64,000 bases of DNA, taken from Sitta carolinensis. Taxonomy: Eukaryota; Chordata; Aves; Passeriformes; Sittidae. A model generated the notes under the pieces. It saw only the letters and a list, made by a program, of their open reading frames with translations, ran no database searches and was not told the DNA's origin. Of the stretch, positions 23,632 to 37,012 are shown piece by piece. The DNA lies in NCBI GenBank assembly GCA_032173965.1, contig CM063285.1, positions 21,797,660 through 21,861,659 on the forward strand, given 5' to 3'. The position numbers and the translations under genes are program-made. Each line of letters opens with the position of its first letter. Position 1 is the first letter of the stretch.

Positions 23632-26600
23632 AAATGATAAAGCTAGTCCCTCCCTTTAAATGGACTGGAAAAGAGTTGTTATTATTGATGAGTCAGCTTT
23701 GCTTCAAGGCATGGAAAAATACTGGAACTAAAAATTAAGCTAAGTAGGTATTTGAAAAAGGAGAGTAACCAAAGGAGGTAAGTTATAATCTATATAAACC
23801 TGTCAAAAATACATTAAATCTAATTAATTCCAAATCAGGACTAGCTAATACCCCTTGTTGATAGAGAAAAAGTATTAAATATTGTTACATTAGGACTTTG
23901 GATATTTTCATAAGCAAAGGAGATACAGTCTAGACATGAGATGAATCATTAGAGGATGAATTCAGACACAAGGACTATACTCAGCAGTTTTGCGCAGTCC
24001 ACTGTCAGCTCTTTTAATTAGCTATCTGGATAGTAGGTTAGAGAGTGTTCTTACTATCTTTGTAAGCTGCATCCTCCTGGGAGAGTCTGCAAGCACTTTC
24101 AGGCATGGTTGGACCAGCACTGGGTTGGGGGGATCATGGTGTTGCCCCTCGGGTGCAGGACAGAGCCAGAGTCCTTCGCTAGAGGTCAGTTTGGCCGGCA
24201 GTGAGCACAGAGGAGCCTGGTTCACACTCGTGTCACTCTGAGATCTGTCAGTGGGGAGGGCTGGAGGTGTGCAGGGCACGCAACAGCTTCCACTCAGGGG
24301 TGGGAGAGCCTTGGAGCTGCTCTGTGGGGTCAGCCCTGGGACATTGCTCCTTCTATAGGGATTGGCTCTTGGAGATGGTTGGTGGCTGAGCTGAAATTAT
24401 CAGAATCTGTGAAACGGGGAAAATGATGAATCTTGAGGAGACAAGAGGGCAGCACATTAAATCTTCAACTAAGTGGAATGTTTCCTCTAAAGCAGGGTAA
24501 AACGAGAAAAAATTAATTAGCTGTGCCATGGAAGATTTCTGTTAGATTTTAGCAAAATGCAATGGCTACTCAATAAGGTTAAATAGGTACTGGGATAGTC
24601 TTGGAAAAGTCTTTCATTACCAAGGGCCTGAACAGTCAAGTTAGAGAAGTACCCATTTGCCAGGAACATCTGACATGCACTTTGATCCTGCTTGGTGGAG
24701 GCAAAGAGCTTAACAAATGACCTTTTAGTTTCCATTCCAGCTTTATGTTTTAGGATTTTATGATAAGAAGAAAGAAAAATTCCAGAGCAAAAAGATAGCT
24801 TTATATTTCAGTCAGTGGAGAATGTTCTGAAGAGCCAAAAATCACATTTTGAAAGTAGGCACACGTGAAGTTTATTTGACAAGATCCAAGAAAATTTAAA
24901 CATGGGCCCATGCAACCTTTAGCAGAGCTCTATCTCATTTTCTCTAATGTGCTAGCAATTAGGGTGACTCTTCTTCTCTGTAATACCATAGCATTGTCTG
25001 ATTTATGGAGTGGCTGATGTTTTCCAAAGATCTTCTCCCCTTCCCACCCTCTTCGTCTTTAAAAATAACCCCCTTGGAGGTTTTTGATTAACATGGAACA
25101 AATAAATATTATTTCACTTGTGTGAATATTTTTGTTGGTACTAGAAATATTCTCAAGACTGTGAACTTTATAGGGAGTGTTTAGCAACATAGATTCCACC
25201 TATTTTCCCACATTTGCTTTATGATATCAAGTCTGAGTTTATAAAAAGCATTTCCACTGAACATTTTCTCTAGTAAAACCCTATTAAAACCATATTTCTG
25301 AAACAAAAATTACAGTATGACCAGAACAGTTGGAATGTTTCCACTAAGGCATATCTGCAATACTTGATAGTTATTGGCATTTTAGATTTATGAAGGGCCA
25401 GCTGCAAGATATTCACAAAACAGAACTTTTGATTTGTTTCTTATTAAAAATAAGAGGAAGTCTGCATTGAAAAACAAATTGCACAATTTGTTACAAGCAA
25501 TGGAAATGAGTAAATTCCTTGTGCCAAACGTGATTGTGCATTTGCATAATGAATTCATTTGCTCATAAATGGTCAGAAAAAGGCCCATTCCCCATGTACA
25601 AAATATTCCATGCTTTGATTTTTTTTCAAGTGTGTATGATGAATAAACATGATGAAACTGCTTTAAGCATATATCAGAAATTCGTTTTGTTGGTTACCAG
25701 TAATCTACTGTCAGAAAGCCATTAACTTATCCAAGTGGTCTTTAGTTTTGAAAAATATATTATTTTTCTTTTTTTTTTTTTTTCAGATATGCATGGCTAA
25801 TTATTGTATAACTTTTTACAGAACTAGCAGGGGAACTACTGGAATTAATTCTGTTTTTCAAGACAGCTTGCCAGCTCATACACAGATATTGACACCCATC
25901 CAGTTTCCCACTCATAGGGAGTTTCCTTTCTATTTATCAGTGGTATTTACTTCTACCAAATATCTACTTGACTCCTCCTTTAGATTTACCTAAAAATTTA
26001 GCAATACAATTTTAATAAATCATAGTTTCAGTTTCTTTTTTAATACATCTTTGGTTAGGATAAAAGGTTGTAGCATTTGATAATGTACTTGTACTAAATA
26101 GTTTATTTCTGTGCAGGGGAAGCTATTACTGCTGGCAGTGTGATAAAGCAAATAGTTTATTAAATATGTGTAAGTCCAGTCCTTTTAGGGAGCAGCTATT
26201 TGGAATACCAAAGTACTCACTGGTTTCTGGTTTCAGATTTATCTAAGGTTTCAGATTTATCTGATTTCTATAAATTTTTTTTATTGAAGAAGATTTATCT
26301 GATCTAGTATAATTCTACGAAATTGCCAGGGGCCCAAACCACATATTATTGAACTTAAAAAGTAGATTCCAATGTTTGCCTGTAGTTTAAATTCTCAAGC
26401 AATATATCAAAAAATCCTCAGTATGTTTACATACCACAAGTTATATGAACAATAGAACTGGACTGTATAATCAAAATGTCTAGTTTATTCATGCATGTTG
26501 TTTAATATTGTGATATCACAGAATAGTACTATCAATCTATGATTGAAAATTTGGTAATTAATAAAAATTGTTGTAGACTTGCAGTAGGATTTAAAACAAT

Positions 26601-29600
26601 ACTATTTTCTGCAGGAACTTACTCCAAACTGTAGTAAGTCTGCTTCTTTACTATTGTTGTCCCATGACATTTTCTTATTATTTTGTTACATTTCTGGTTG
26701 AATTTTAGATTAAAAAGTGGGAGCTGTGGTGATATTGCTTACGTTAATGACATGGCTCCTTTTGATATCAATAAATCCATACCCTATTATACTTATATTT
26801 CTGTTTCAGGTCCCATGGGCATGTATGATATTGCATAGGTAGTAATTTCACATAGGTCTATGCTTGTTAATTATGGAAATGCAAATTTAGAGTATAAAAT
26901 CAGCTTAGAGTACAAAATGTTATAAAATAAAGAAATACTTGTTTGAAAAAAGTAAAAGAAATTAGGACAATCTTCCTCGTTTCCAAATTTTCAAAATTGG
27001 TAATCTAATATGGCTTTCTACACTTGAAACTGTAGCATCAGCAAAAGAGTGAACCTGTGCTCATTCTGACTCATGTCCAAAACCATTTCAGTGAATGAAA
27101 TGCACCTGTTGGGATCAGCGACCTTTGGCTCACACCCCGCTTCATGCTTATAGGGGTTGAGATATGTAAAATAGATGAATATATATACTTGATGGGCCAT
27201 CAGGTTAGAAAAACATCATCCTGCATGGTTATCAACCAGCTGTCAATTTCTCACTTTTGTGGTCTTTAAGTCTCTAAAGTCCTCATGGATGTGGCTTGGA
27301 AGGTGCAAAGCTTTCTTGCTGAGTGTTTCAGTAAAGTGCTTAAATTGGGTAAAGCTGCAAAATAATATCTGACAGTTTGAAGCCCATTTTAAAAATCTGT
27401 ATGATTTTTTTTAATTGATTCTCATGACAGCAATCAAGGCTGTTTACTGTAACATGGACAGAAAAATCAAATTTCATTTAAAAGTGAAAGCTGACTCTTC
27501 AATAAAGCAGGTAAAGAAGTAAATTCATCTCTATAGGATACTTTTAGTAAGAACTCCTGAAAGTTAAATAAACAGAACAGTCATAAACATCTAGTTTTAC
27601 CTGGTTTTCAAATTTTTTTATCCCTGTTTTTTTTGGAAAATGTACCAGGAATACTCTGGTGAAATTCATGTTCCTATTTCAGATTAAATTTTAATGTCTT
27701 TCTTACATGCTAAGTTCTTAATATAAAGTGCTGATCATGCATTCTTTCATCTCCCAAACCTCTGAACTTCTTGTTTAATGTTGAACAAATCAAAATGTCA
27801 TTTCTGATAGGACTGAGAATTTCCTGACAGCTCATTTGTCTGTCTATAATAAAATCTGATCTTTATAATATGGGCCAGATTCTGCACTGTGGATCAAATA
27901 AAAAGGAAAATCTTGTGATGGTGCTGGCTTTTCAAAGATAAAATAATAATTGAAATCCTGACAGATATTTATTATAATAAGCTTTCCTTTCTGAAGCAAT
28001 ATTAATAGTTGCATGAATCAGAGTTATTTCTCTAAAGAAGGATCTGATCTACTTCCCCCTCCCTTGAAATTTTGGTAAGTTAAACATGCCTCTCTCTGGC
28101 TATTTTTCTTCCCTGTCTTAGAAGAAACAGCTCTCAAACAGGTCTGTATTCTTTCTATGCTAGAATAAGAAGAATGTACTGGGAAGCAGGGAACATCTTG
28201 AGGTATTTGGAAACTTGGCTTTGTAGACTCACTTCATTCTGGGTGAAGAACAGCTTGATGCGACATACTTTAAGATAAAATGCAATAAAAATGCATTATC
28301 ACCTTATATAGTAAACTATATGTACTAAAAATGTAGTTCGAAAATTTTGTTCAGATAGGTAACAAAGTGAAAGGAAACCCTCCTATTATGATCTACTTAG
28401 TGACAGATCAAACCAAAAAGATGTCTCAGGCAGTCTGGTTCTCTGCTAGCTGCTTTCTGGCTGTTCAGGATTGCAACTTTCTCTTTTTCCAGTGGCTGCT
28501 TTCCACAGAAGTATCCTGCTCCCTGTGAAATGTGCTTGCTTTTATCTCCAAATCCTTTCTTGGAGCCTTCCAGGGATTCCATTCAGATCCAGATTTTCTT
28601 TCATGTTTATCTCTACATTTTTGGTGGAAGGTTTTGATATATTTCCCATTAAATTACTAGGAGTCTGTCCTTTCTTTGCATGTAAAAGTCATGCCTGCAG
28701 ACCTCTCTTCATCCTAAGTATTCAACTGGCTTGCAGGTGTCTGCGACTGGAAGGAAGGCCCGATCCTGTCAGTGTCTGCCTCTTTTTCAAGGAAACACTG
28801 ATAGGAGAGGCTTTGATTGGTTACTGGAATCATTCAGACAGGACTTTCACTTTGCTGTCATCTCAGTTGTGGTTATGACTTTTTGTGTGGATGTGTTGTA
28901 AAACAGAGCCACAAAATAGTTCAGGTTAAGAGTAAACTCCTCTAGATCTTATTATTCAACAGCATAATTTCTTTATAAAGTGTGTATGTTCTGTGCAAAG
29001 GGCCTCCATCCTCTGAAACTTGTAATTGGAAACTTATAAATCTAAAAAAATACTTCATAAACACATCTAGATGAAGTTATTGTACACAACCACAATATGC
29101 TGTTAACTGAGCCTAAACATATCGGTAATTAAACATTTCAGGATTATAACATGTATGAGGGCAACAACAGTTAAAATCTATATTGGAAAAAAATTCTTGT
29201 AAAATATTCTTTGCAAGTAAATTCTAACAGTGATTACATCTGTGCCGTAAATCTAAGATCTCTGAATATACAAAAGATTGCATATAAAATAAATATGAGT
29301 AGAATATAATATTAGGTTTTTATTCATTTGAGGTTTTTTTCTGTTTGTTTTTGAGCATCAATGGACCTTTCATCTGGATATAAAAATAAGAGGAAGAATG
29401 AAATCAATATGCTGATAAGAAATCCCCTATCAATTTGCTTTCAGAGCCTGGATAAGCTTTCTGTATTGCTTTGGTGTGGATGAAGAGCTTTTAGGGGTTT
29501 TTTTAAATTTTTTTTCCTGGTACACCCACATATCTAGTTCTGTCCAGCTTCCAAATCTTGTGCAGTCTCAGAATAACATCAAATCAATACACATCTAATA

Positions 29601-32600
29601 CTCTTGCTTTTGCCTCAACAGAAAAGAGCTAATGGTACTGACAGTCTTTGCAAAGCTTTCCAGTAGGCCCAATATGGAATAAATTATCCTGAAAAAGAAG
29701 TTGAAGTCCCTTCCAGCTATGCTATTATTGTACTGCATTCCATCAACAGTACCTCTAAGTGTTTAATAATACATTACAGCATTAGAGGTTAATGGGGGAT
29801 ACTACCTTTATTACAGATAAGCTAGTACATTGTATCTCCTTTTTTTTCTCTAAGAAAATTACTCCTCAAAGCAGGAACTGTTGCTGCTTCAAACACTGAG
29901 CTGTTGAGAAATAAACTATTTTAATGTAAAATCCACATGTAATTTCCTTGGGAACCAATTTAGGAAAAAAAAGGCGAGTAGCATTTTGTTCCATTTTCTT
30001 AACACAGGTGCTAGCTGTGACTTTTTTTCCAAGAGGGTTCTTAAGCATATGTCTCACTTTAATTCTGTAAATATGACTGATATGACTTCTCATTTATGAG
30101 TATGACACACATATGTGCTAAGGGATGATCTTTTGCCATAAAATGAGAAAAAATATCATCTTATGTGTCTTGTTTCTTCTTCCCTGTTCTATTTCTTCTT
30201 TGCAAATGCCCTTGCCTTTTTCTCCTTCTCACAGATTTGACTTATCCTCTGCTCTTCTGGTACTTATCTATCCTTTTACTTCTCCAGAGAGATCATCACA
30301 CACATTCTGGAGATCAGAGATATCAGATGCAATTCGAGCTTGGCCAGTATCTATTACCTCATTAATGTCCACAACCCTCCTGTGTTGTTGCCTCTTCGGC
30401 AGCGCCGTTGAAATTGTTTGTAGAATTGTGTAGTGAAACACCTCGGGGTGAGAGAGATTTAATAGGTGTTATTTAATAAATTCTGTTGTGAGGTTCATCA
30501 TCTGGTTTACCCATGCAGTCTCAGCTGTGGCTGGTGTGCACAAACGGTCGCAGGTAACTGCAGTTACGCAGTACAGAGCAGTGGAAACAAGAGGGCACAC
30601 ATGGCAAGGGTCAGGGCTACCACAGGTAGCTCGAGATGCTAATTCTGACAGTGCTTCATTTCTCAGATAAGGCCTGAGGACAACACTGCTTTAAGACATG
30701 AACACAGCCTGATTTCCAGATGAGAAGCTGAAAAGTCTGTGGGATAACGAGTGATGTAATTGGGGACAGCTTGACCTCTTCAATTTAGGAGGAGGCTGTC
30801 TGTACAGCAGTCAAAATTCAAAAGGTCATGTCTACTGATGATCGTAAATGGTTTAAAAATATTATTAAATTCATAGGAATGCAATCTATAAACAATTGGA
30901 GTTTGCTTGTTTATAACGTTTTTAAACTTTTGCCTATAAAAAATGGAGATGCATGCTGTACTTACAAAACACTTTTTGAGATTCCATGTGAAGTCAAGCC
31001 TTGATACTGTGATTCCAAGCTACAGAATTGCATTGAAAAATTTGGGGGGCTGTCAGTGATATTGTAGATCTCATACAAGGGGAACACTGTCATGTTATGT
31101 GACCCTTTAAACATGTGGCTATTGTTCCTAGTCTTTTTGTACTTTTTTTCTGATGATATGGTGAGTTCATCTGTGTAGGCCTAAAGGAATTCACCTGAAG
31201 CTCTTGCTAGTAGCACTGTCTGCACTGGAGCAAGATGGAAATTTCTTAAGTCTAACTTTTTAGAGTGAAACTCCCCAGATGGTTATATAAAAAAGGATTG
31301 TTACTGTTAAGAATCAGAAACTTTTCCCACCAAATGGACAATAATTTTTTAACAGAGAGGAATTTTAATATTTATATGTTATCAACAAATAATTATTTTC
31401 AAATTTGTATTTAGTTTGGATGTTTAGAAAGGAAAACAAACAGTCATTGGATCAAGTATTTATTCTGGCCAATTTTCAGCTAACATCATTCTGTATACTT
31501 TTTTAAATAAGAAAAAGATTTTTGTAGATACTGTGTTTTGCATTTTTAAGTGCTCTTGGCAGGAAGAATAGGTATAGAAAAGACATTCTGTAGGAAGCTG
31601 TTTGCTCTCAGATTTTACCATTTATTCTCAAGAGCTAGGAGGTATACAGATTGGGAGTGCAAAAAGAATGGAAGGAAATAAACAAAACCCCCAAGAGACA
31701 CACAACAAAAACACCCTAATAAGATTGTTTGCGGGGATTGTAAATCACAGGACTGTGATTAGCACAGGGCTATTGTTCTTTATCAGTCAGTGGATGGAAA
31801 ACATTTAATTTTCACTTATCTAACACTGCTTTACTTTTGGTTTGCAACCAGACCGTGGCTATACTTGACAAGATTAAAACTCATCTGAGTAATTACAGCT
31901 TATTAATGAGGCTAAAAGGGCAATGAGAAAGAGAGTTGGAGAAATAAAAAGCATCAGTGATATTTTAGTACCAAGAAGGGATGGGAAACTACAATAAATT
32001 TACAGTGAAATTGGAGTATAGCCAGGAAGATGAGAAACATACTCTTTCTCTTTTCCCTTATCTAGGGTGAATATAATTCTTTTTTCCAGATGCCTTTTTC
32101 TACTTTTTAGGAAATTCTTTTTTGTTACACAAACCTCCACAGAAATATTGAATACCTTATAACAGCTAATTTAATTTCAAAGATAGAACCCTGTATGGTA
32201 CTATACTCTACTATTTGCCATACCCTATGTTGCAAGTAACTGGAACACCTAAGACTTCAGAGTAAGAGAAGTCAGTAATTTTCCTAAAATGTTAAATGTG
32301 AAAACCTTGGTTCTTTGGTATTTTGGTAAAAGTGTCTTTCTAGACCCTTGAGAGTTTTTGGTCTATTTGGCCCTTCTTGCCTATGAAACCCAACTCTGGA
32401 AGTAGTACTGAATTAGGGCTGAATGACTGTGATGGCTGACATTAGTAGAAGAAAACAGAAATGGATCATGTGGAGGTATTTTTTAAGGTTCCCATTGCTA
32501 TATGGTTACATATTATTATCACATAAATAGAATCATCACAGTGCAGAACTCACTTTGGTTCTGTGTCTGTTATTTGAGTCTATTGTTTCTAGATTAGTGA

Positions 32601-33028
32601 CCCTACTAATTGTGAACACAGAGTAGATGCCCCAAGATGCCCAGTCCTTTTGGCACACAGAAAAGGTCTCTCCTCTAATCAGTAAGCTCTAATTATATCC
32701 AAGTGTTAGGGGGAAAAGACTGCTAGCTGAGATGCATAGCGGTCTGAAGAATAGAAGATTTTAACACTGTAAATCAATTGATTTACAAACTCTGAATCAA
32801 TTTTAAAATTACTGTATTTGAGATTTTCAAGTTTGGAATTAAATTTTGTCCTTGTTTTGGATTTATGAAGAGTTCAGTTTCTACCAAGGCTATCTTCATA
32901 CTTTCTCCTGAAGAACATAAGTTTACTTCCATAAGCTAGCTATTTCTTAATAGCAAAATGTATCTGTTTCCTCACACCATTTCTAATTTTTCCCATTTTT
33001 CTAAAATTGCCAAAAATTAACGTAATCT
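23632..33028. other. AT-rich non-coding DNA with one GC-richer patch
   Basis: About 24060-24395 is GC-richer, with open frames on both strands and no recognised family. The rest is AT-rich. T15 at 25769-25783 runs into CAG, giving a strong-looking 3' splice acceptor on the plus strand, but no matching exon is evident. Duplicated 16-mers lie at 26229-26262. Possible conserved non-coding stretches are noted around 25530-25580, 27840-28030 and 31860-32010. Confidence 0.6.
26229..26262 (+). repeat. 16-bp direct repeat, period 18
   Basis: GGTTTCAGATTTATCT occurs at 26229-26244 and 26247-26262. A related AGATTTATCTGAT lies at 26291-26303. It looks like recent local slippage. Confidence 0.8.

Positions 33029-33056
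<28 letters not shown>
33029..33056 (+). repeat. (TA)14 microsatellite
   Basis: There are fourteen uninterrupted TA units, followed by degenerate AT-only sequence to about 33095. No flanking retroelement is recognised. Confidence 0.92.
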
Positions 33057-33062
<6 letters not shown>

Positions 33063-33095
33063 TATATCGTATATATATAATCTTATATCATCTTA

Positions 33096-36000
33096 TAGGT
33101 GATGATATTAAGGATACAAAGTATTTCCATGGTGTTGTGTTTTAGTTATCCATTCTACAATTTCCACAGTTCAGGATCATACCACTTATTCTTCCTGATT
33201 GATCTTATTCAATCCTGATTGAATGTAAATTCATTAATCCATTATTTCCTGGGGATGGTGGTTTACAGCAAGGATGCATGAAACTGAAAAGATTGACATC
33301 TGAGGGAAGACTAGCTGTACCTACCATTATCAATGAATGATAATGAAATGAATGGACCTGTTTATAATTTGTTGAGATACTTCAGAAGATTTCTGTTCAA
33401 CTTTTTTTTCTTATTATTTTGTTGGAAAAAAGCACCAAACCAAAGAAACTATTTTTGACTAACAACAACAAAAAAAAAGGTGATGAATGAAAAATAGGAA
33501 AATGAAAGGAAATATAAATGGAGAGCTGGAAGCCAAAAGCTGGAACAGAAGCAGTCTCTGAATGTTCTTGTGAAATTCTCTCAGTTCCAGCTTTCCACCC
33601 AGATACTTAGAAGAAATGTGATCACATTGTATTTGCTAAGACATATGCTTGCTATTTTCCCTCATCCTTTTTATCTGCCTAGCTGTTGATAGGAAGTACA
33701 ACCTCTGTACTTGGTGCTAAAGTGAAGTTGCAGATCTAGCTGATATTGTTTAGTTTGGTGCTGATGGCTGCCTTCCATTTCCCCCAATGAGAGTTCTCAC
33801 TGTTCTGATAAATTATAGTTGTTGCCAATGGACCTTTTCCTTCCCTTTCTTCAGCACTGCAATCCAGCTGTCTACTGAGTACAGGGAAAATAACTGATTG
33901 CCCAAGGTTAAAGCAAGGACATTTTACCCTTGCTGGAAATCTGACAATGAGCAGAATAACTCTGAAGAAAAGGACTTACCCAAAATGCTTTTTTTGAAAG
34001 TTCTTTTCATTTCAGTTGACATTCATGCATCTACTGGTGTTAGCTATTGAATAACTGAATCCAAGGCAACCATTTTAGAGCAAATTAACTCTAGAGGAAA
34101 CTCAAAATTTTCTCGACATTTTTGACATTGCTTTAAGGCATGTGCTTGCCTTTACCAGCAGGCTGTTAGACCCCATTTTGTTTTAGGAAAAAAAGTTTCT
34201 GTTTAAGATGCATATAATCAAGTATCTTCTACATAATTCGTATGTCACCTAAAAGAAAAAGCTGAGATTGATTCTGTTGAAATGATTCTGAATTTTGATT
34301 CCTAGCCTATCATCTAATCTGTACTCAGCTGGAAGATCTTGTCATGAAAGGTCAAACCTCAGTGTACCAGAAATTCAATTTAACACTGACTAGCAACACT
34401 ATGAGATACAGAACTCTAAAATTTCAGTACTTCAAGACACTGACAAGTATCTTGTGAGTTCTAAGAATGTCTGTAAAAATAATTATTTAAATAGGAAAGA
34501 AAATTAAAGAGTCACTTTATACTTGTCCAGTGTTATTTCTATTAGTGAATTTCTGCATCTTAAGCATTTGCTATAGATATTGTCAATCTTAGAATTTTAT
34601 CAAGAAAATGGTAAATATCCTTTAAATGCCAGAGCAATCAAGAGTCAAAGGAAAGACTCCAGCTGATTTCTCACAGAACTGAAAGTAAGAATAGCCTCTC
34701 TTTGTGCTACTGGTTCATCTATACCCTGCTGCTGGTCAGCTTAATGTAAGTTTGAGCTTCATTGATCTGCAGTCAGAACTTTCTGCAGAAGATGAAGAGA
34801 GCCAAGATTGACTTTCCAACATTATCATAAAGTTTTCCTGCATCAGACATAGTTGCTTAAAAATTGTTAGTTCTGTTAACAACCTTCCAATGAGTTTCTT
34901 GGTCTGAGATCTAGAAACATCTGCCAGAGCCCAACCACAAGTGTTCACAGTTTCACACAACATTTTCAGTTCTCTTAATAAAAATGCCAAAATGAAATAA
35001 CACGTTAGCTTAACTTCACTGCTGTAATATGCAGTATTACAGTGAAAATGGGTGAAAAGTTAATTCAAAAAGGGAAAAGCAGAAATGTAAATAAAAGATT
35101 TTTAGCATGGGTATGAGTATGTCATTAGTGAAAAAAGGTATTAATATGGAAACAAGGCCAGAGCAATTCTAATTTTTTTGCAGTGGCTTAGCATGAGGTT
35201 GATTTGAAGATTAACATCCACATCATATTGAAATTTAACCCTAAACTTATTCTTGAACTGATGTCTGTGGTATTTGCTTGCTAGAGATAGACCTGAATTC
35301 AATTCCAAGTGACACAATAGTTGTAAAGGTGCTCCTGAAAATACAGTATTTGAAAGGTAATTGACAAAATTAGAAAGAAAATCAAAATTACAGACCAGTA
35401 TAGTTTTCTGTGTGTGATTGAATTATTCTCAGATTGACTTGCTGAAGTTGAAGGGTGACAAAGGTGATGATGGAAGACTGGCTGTTACCTTTACATTGAA
35501 CAATAAATATTTCTTTTACAGATTGAATTCTTATAGGACTTCAAATTCTTGACAGAGGGTAAAATACTAACCTATGTGTTTCCCACAGAACTGACGTTTA
35601 CTCATATTTTTAAATCAATGCTGGTTGTTCAAAAATCTCTAAACAATGCTCTGCACACAGGGATCATGTTATGAGCAAGCTTTTTGCCAGAAAAGTATAT
35701 TTTTTTCTTATGCTCTTGACATTATTTGGGATTGACTTTGCATAATCTCAGTTCAATTTCTATTAAGAATTAAAAAATTGTCAAGTATTTTTATCCTCCA
35801 GTTTCAGTGAACAGTGGGCTAAGCACTTACAGTTACAATTTTCATAGATGCTGTTGGATCATCCTCAGGTTTCCTTCTAATTTAAAGTAGTAAATCTAAA
35901 AAATGCTACACAGTACTACCTTACAATTAAAAAGGAGTTTCTGTTGTATCTCATTATCATATTTCTCGGTCAAGTTTTTAAAAGATAAGCAGTTTAAGTG

Positions 36001-36945
36001 AGATGAGGTTAAAGACTGAACTCCTGTATCAGAAGTCCTGTATGTGACTCCACACTAGGATGCTCTTCTTTGCACCGTAGCTGTCTCCACTTAAATTACC
36101 TGCCAGCAAATACATACAGTTTGCATTTGTTACCATGATAATCTGAATAAATTTTAAGTATTGCTTTATTTCCATTCCTTGCTTGAGGCTCAGCAAGCAT
36201 ATCACATTGCCACATACCACTTTTCCTGACCTTGTATCCTGGAGAACTTTGAACATCTTAATGGCTAAGCATGAATGATGCATAGCAAGAAGTTGGTCAG
36301 TCATGAATCAAATGCTTCTGAAAATAACACTCTTATGGACAGTGAATTATCTTCATTTAGTACCATTGCTACTGATTTTCTGTAAACCAGCTGCTGCCAG
36401 GATTACATGATCAAAGATTTCTGAGGAATAAGCATGCTAATGGAGTTGAGCACATAGGAAAATTTCAGAAATGCGATTAAGAAATAGTTAAGATGAATCC
36501 TTAGATCATGGCAGAGGCATAAAATACTAGTGAGTTTGGCTTCTGGCAGTGAGTTGTGACCCATGTACAGATAGATCTGGCTTTGAATGGGGGTGACTAA
36601 CTTAAAATTTGAATTTCAGTTTAAGAATTTAAAAGCTCAGTAGGTGATTTCTGTCTCCTAGAGAAATAATCAGAAAGCCTTCTTATTATAAAAATAAGAA
36701 AGCCTTTAGCATTTTAAATGCAAAATCACAAAGGACAAAATTTCTTGTCTGTTTTCTACCTGTAAGAGAACTCTTTTCCCAGATAGGAAAAGCCCAGTGG
36801 AAAGAACATGTTGAAGTGATTATGGTTTTAGCCATTTCTCTCTGCAGCCTTCTTAAAAATTGAAGTGCTCAGTATGAAGTACTGTTGCTACTTATATATA
36901 TATATATATATTATATATATCTCCTCAACATGATTAATTATTATA
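33096..36945. other. AT-rich non-coding DNA, no gene seen
   Basis: No repeat family is recognised apart from the TA repeat at its end. Two minus-strand frames, 34736-34990 (84 codons; its ATG-like start is really a Leu codon, and the frame is open further upstream) and 36029-36304 (91 codons), lack domain or splice support. They are most likely chance. Confidence 0.65.
36893..36920 (+). repeat. (TA)n microsatellite, interrupted once
   Basis: There are nine TA units at 36893-36910, one extra T, then further TA units to 36920. It sits about 25 bp from a CR1 3' tail on the other strand; dinucleotide repeats often arise near retroelement tails. Confidence 0.88.
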
Positions 36946-37012
36946 GGATCATAGAGTCATTTAGATTGGAAAAGGCCACTAACATGGTCAAGTCTAACAG
37001 TTAATTGATGTG
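36946..37012 (-). mobile_element. CR1 LINE, very short 3' tail, minus orientation
   Basis: Reading the plus strand, GGATCATAGAGTCATTTAGA is followed by TTGGAAAAGGCCACTAACAT and a GTCTAACAGTTAA-type sequence. This is the reverse complement of the terminal 60-70 bp of avian CR1, which ends in an ATGATCC/ATTCTATG-type tail. It is heavily 5'-truncated, diverged and non-coding. Confidence 0.75.

Noticed and set aside
23275..23659. 118- and 76-codon plus-strand open frames
   Set aside because: Both are readings through the CR1 3' region, which is non-coding at this position.
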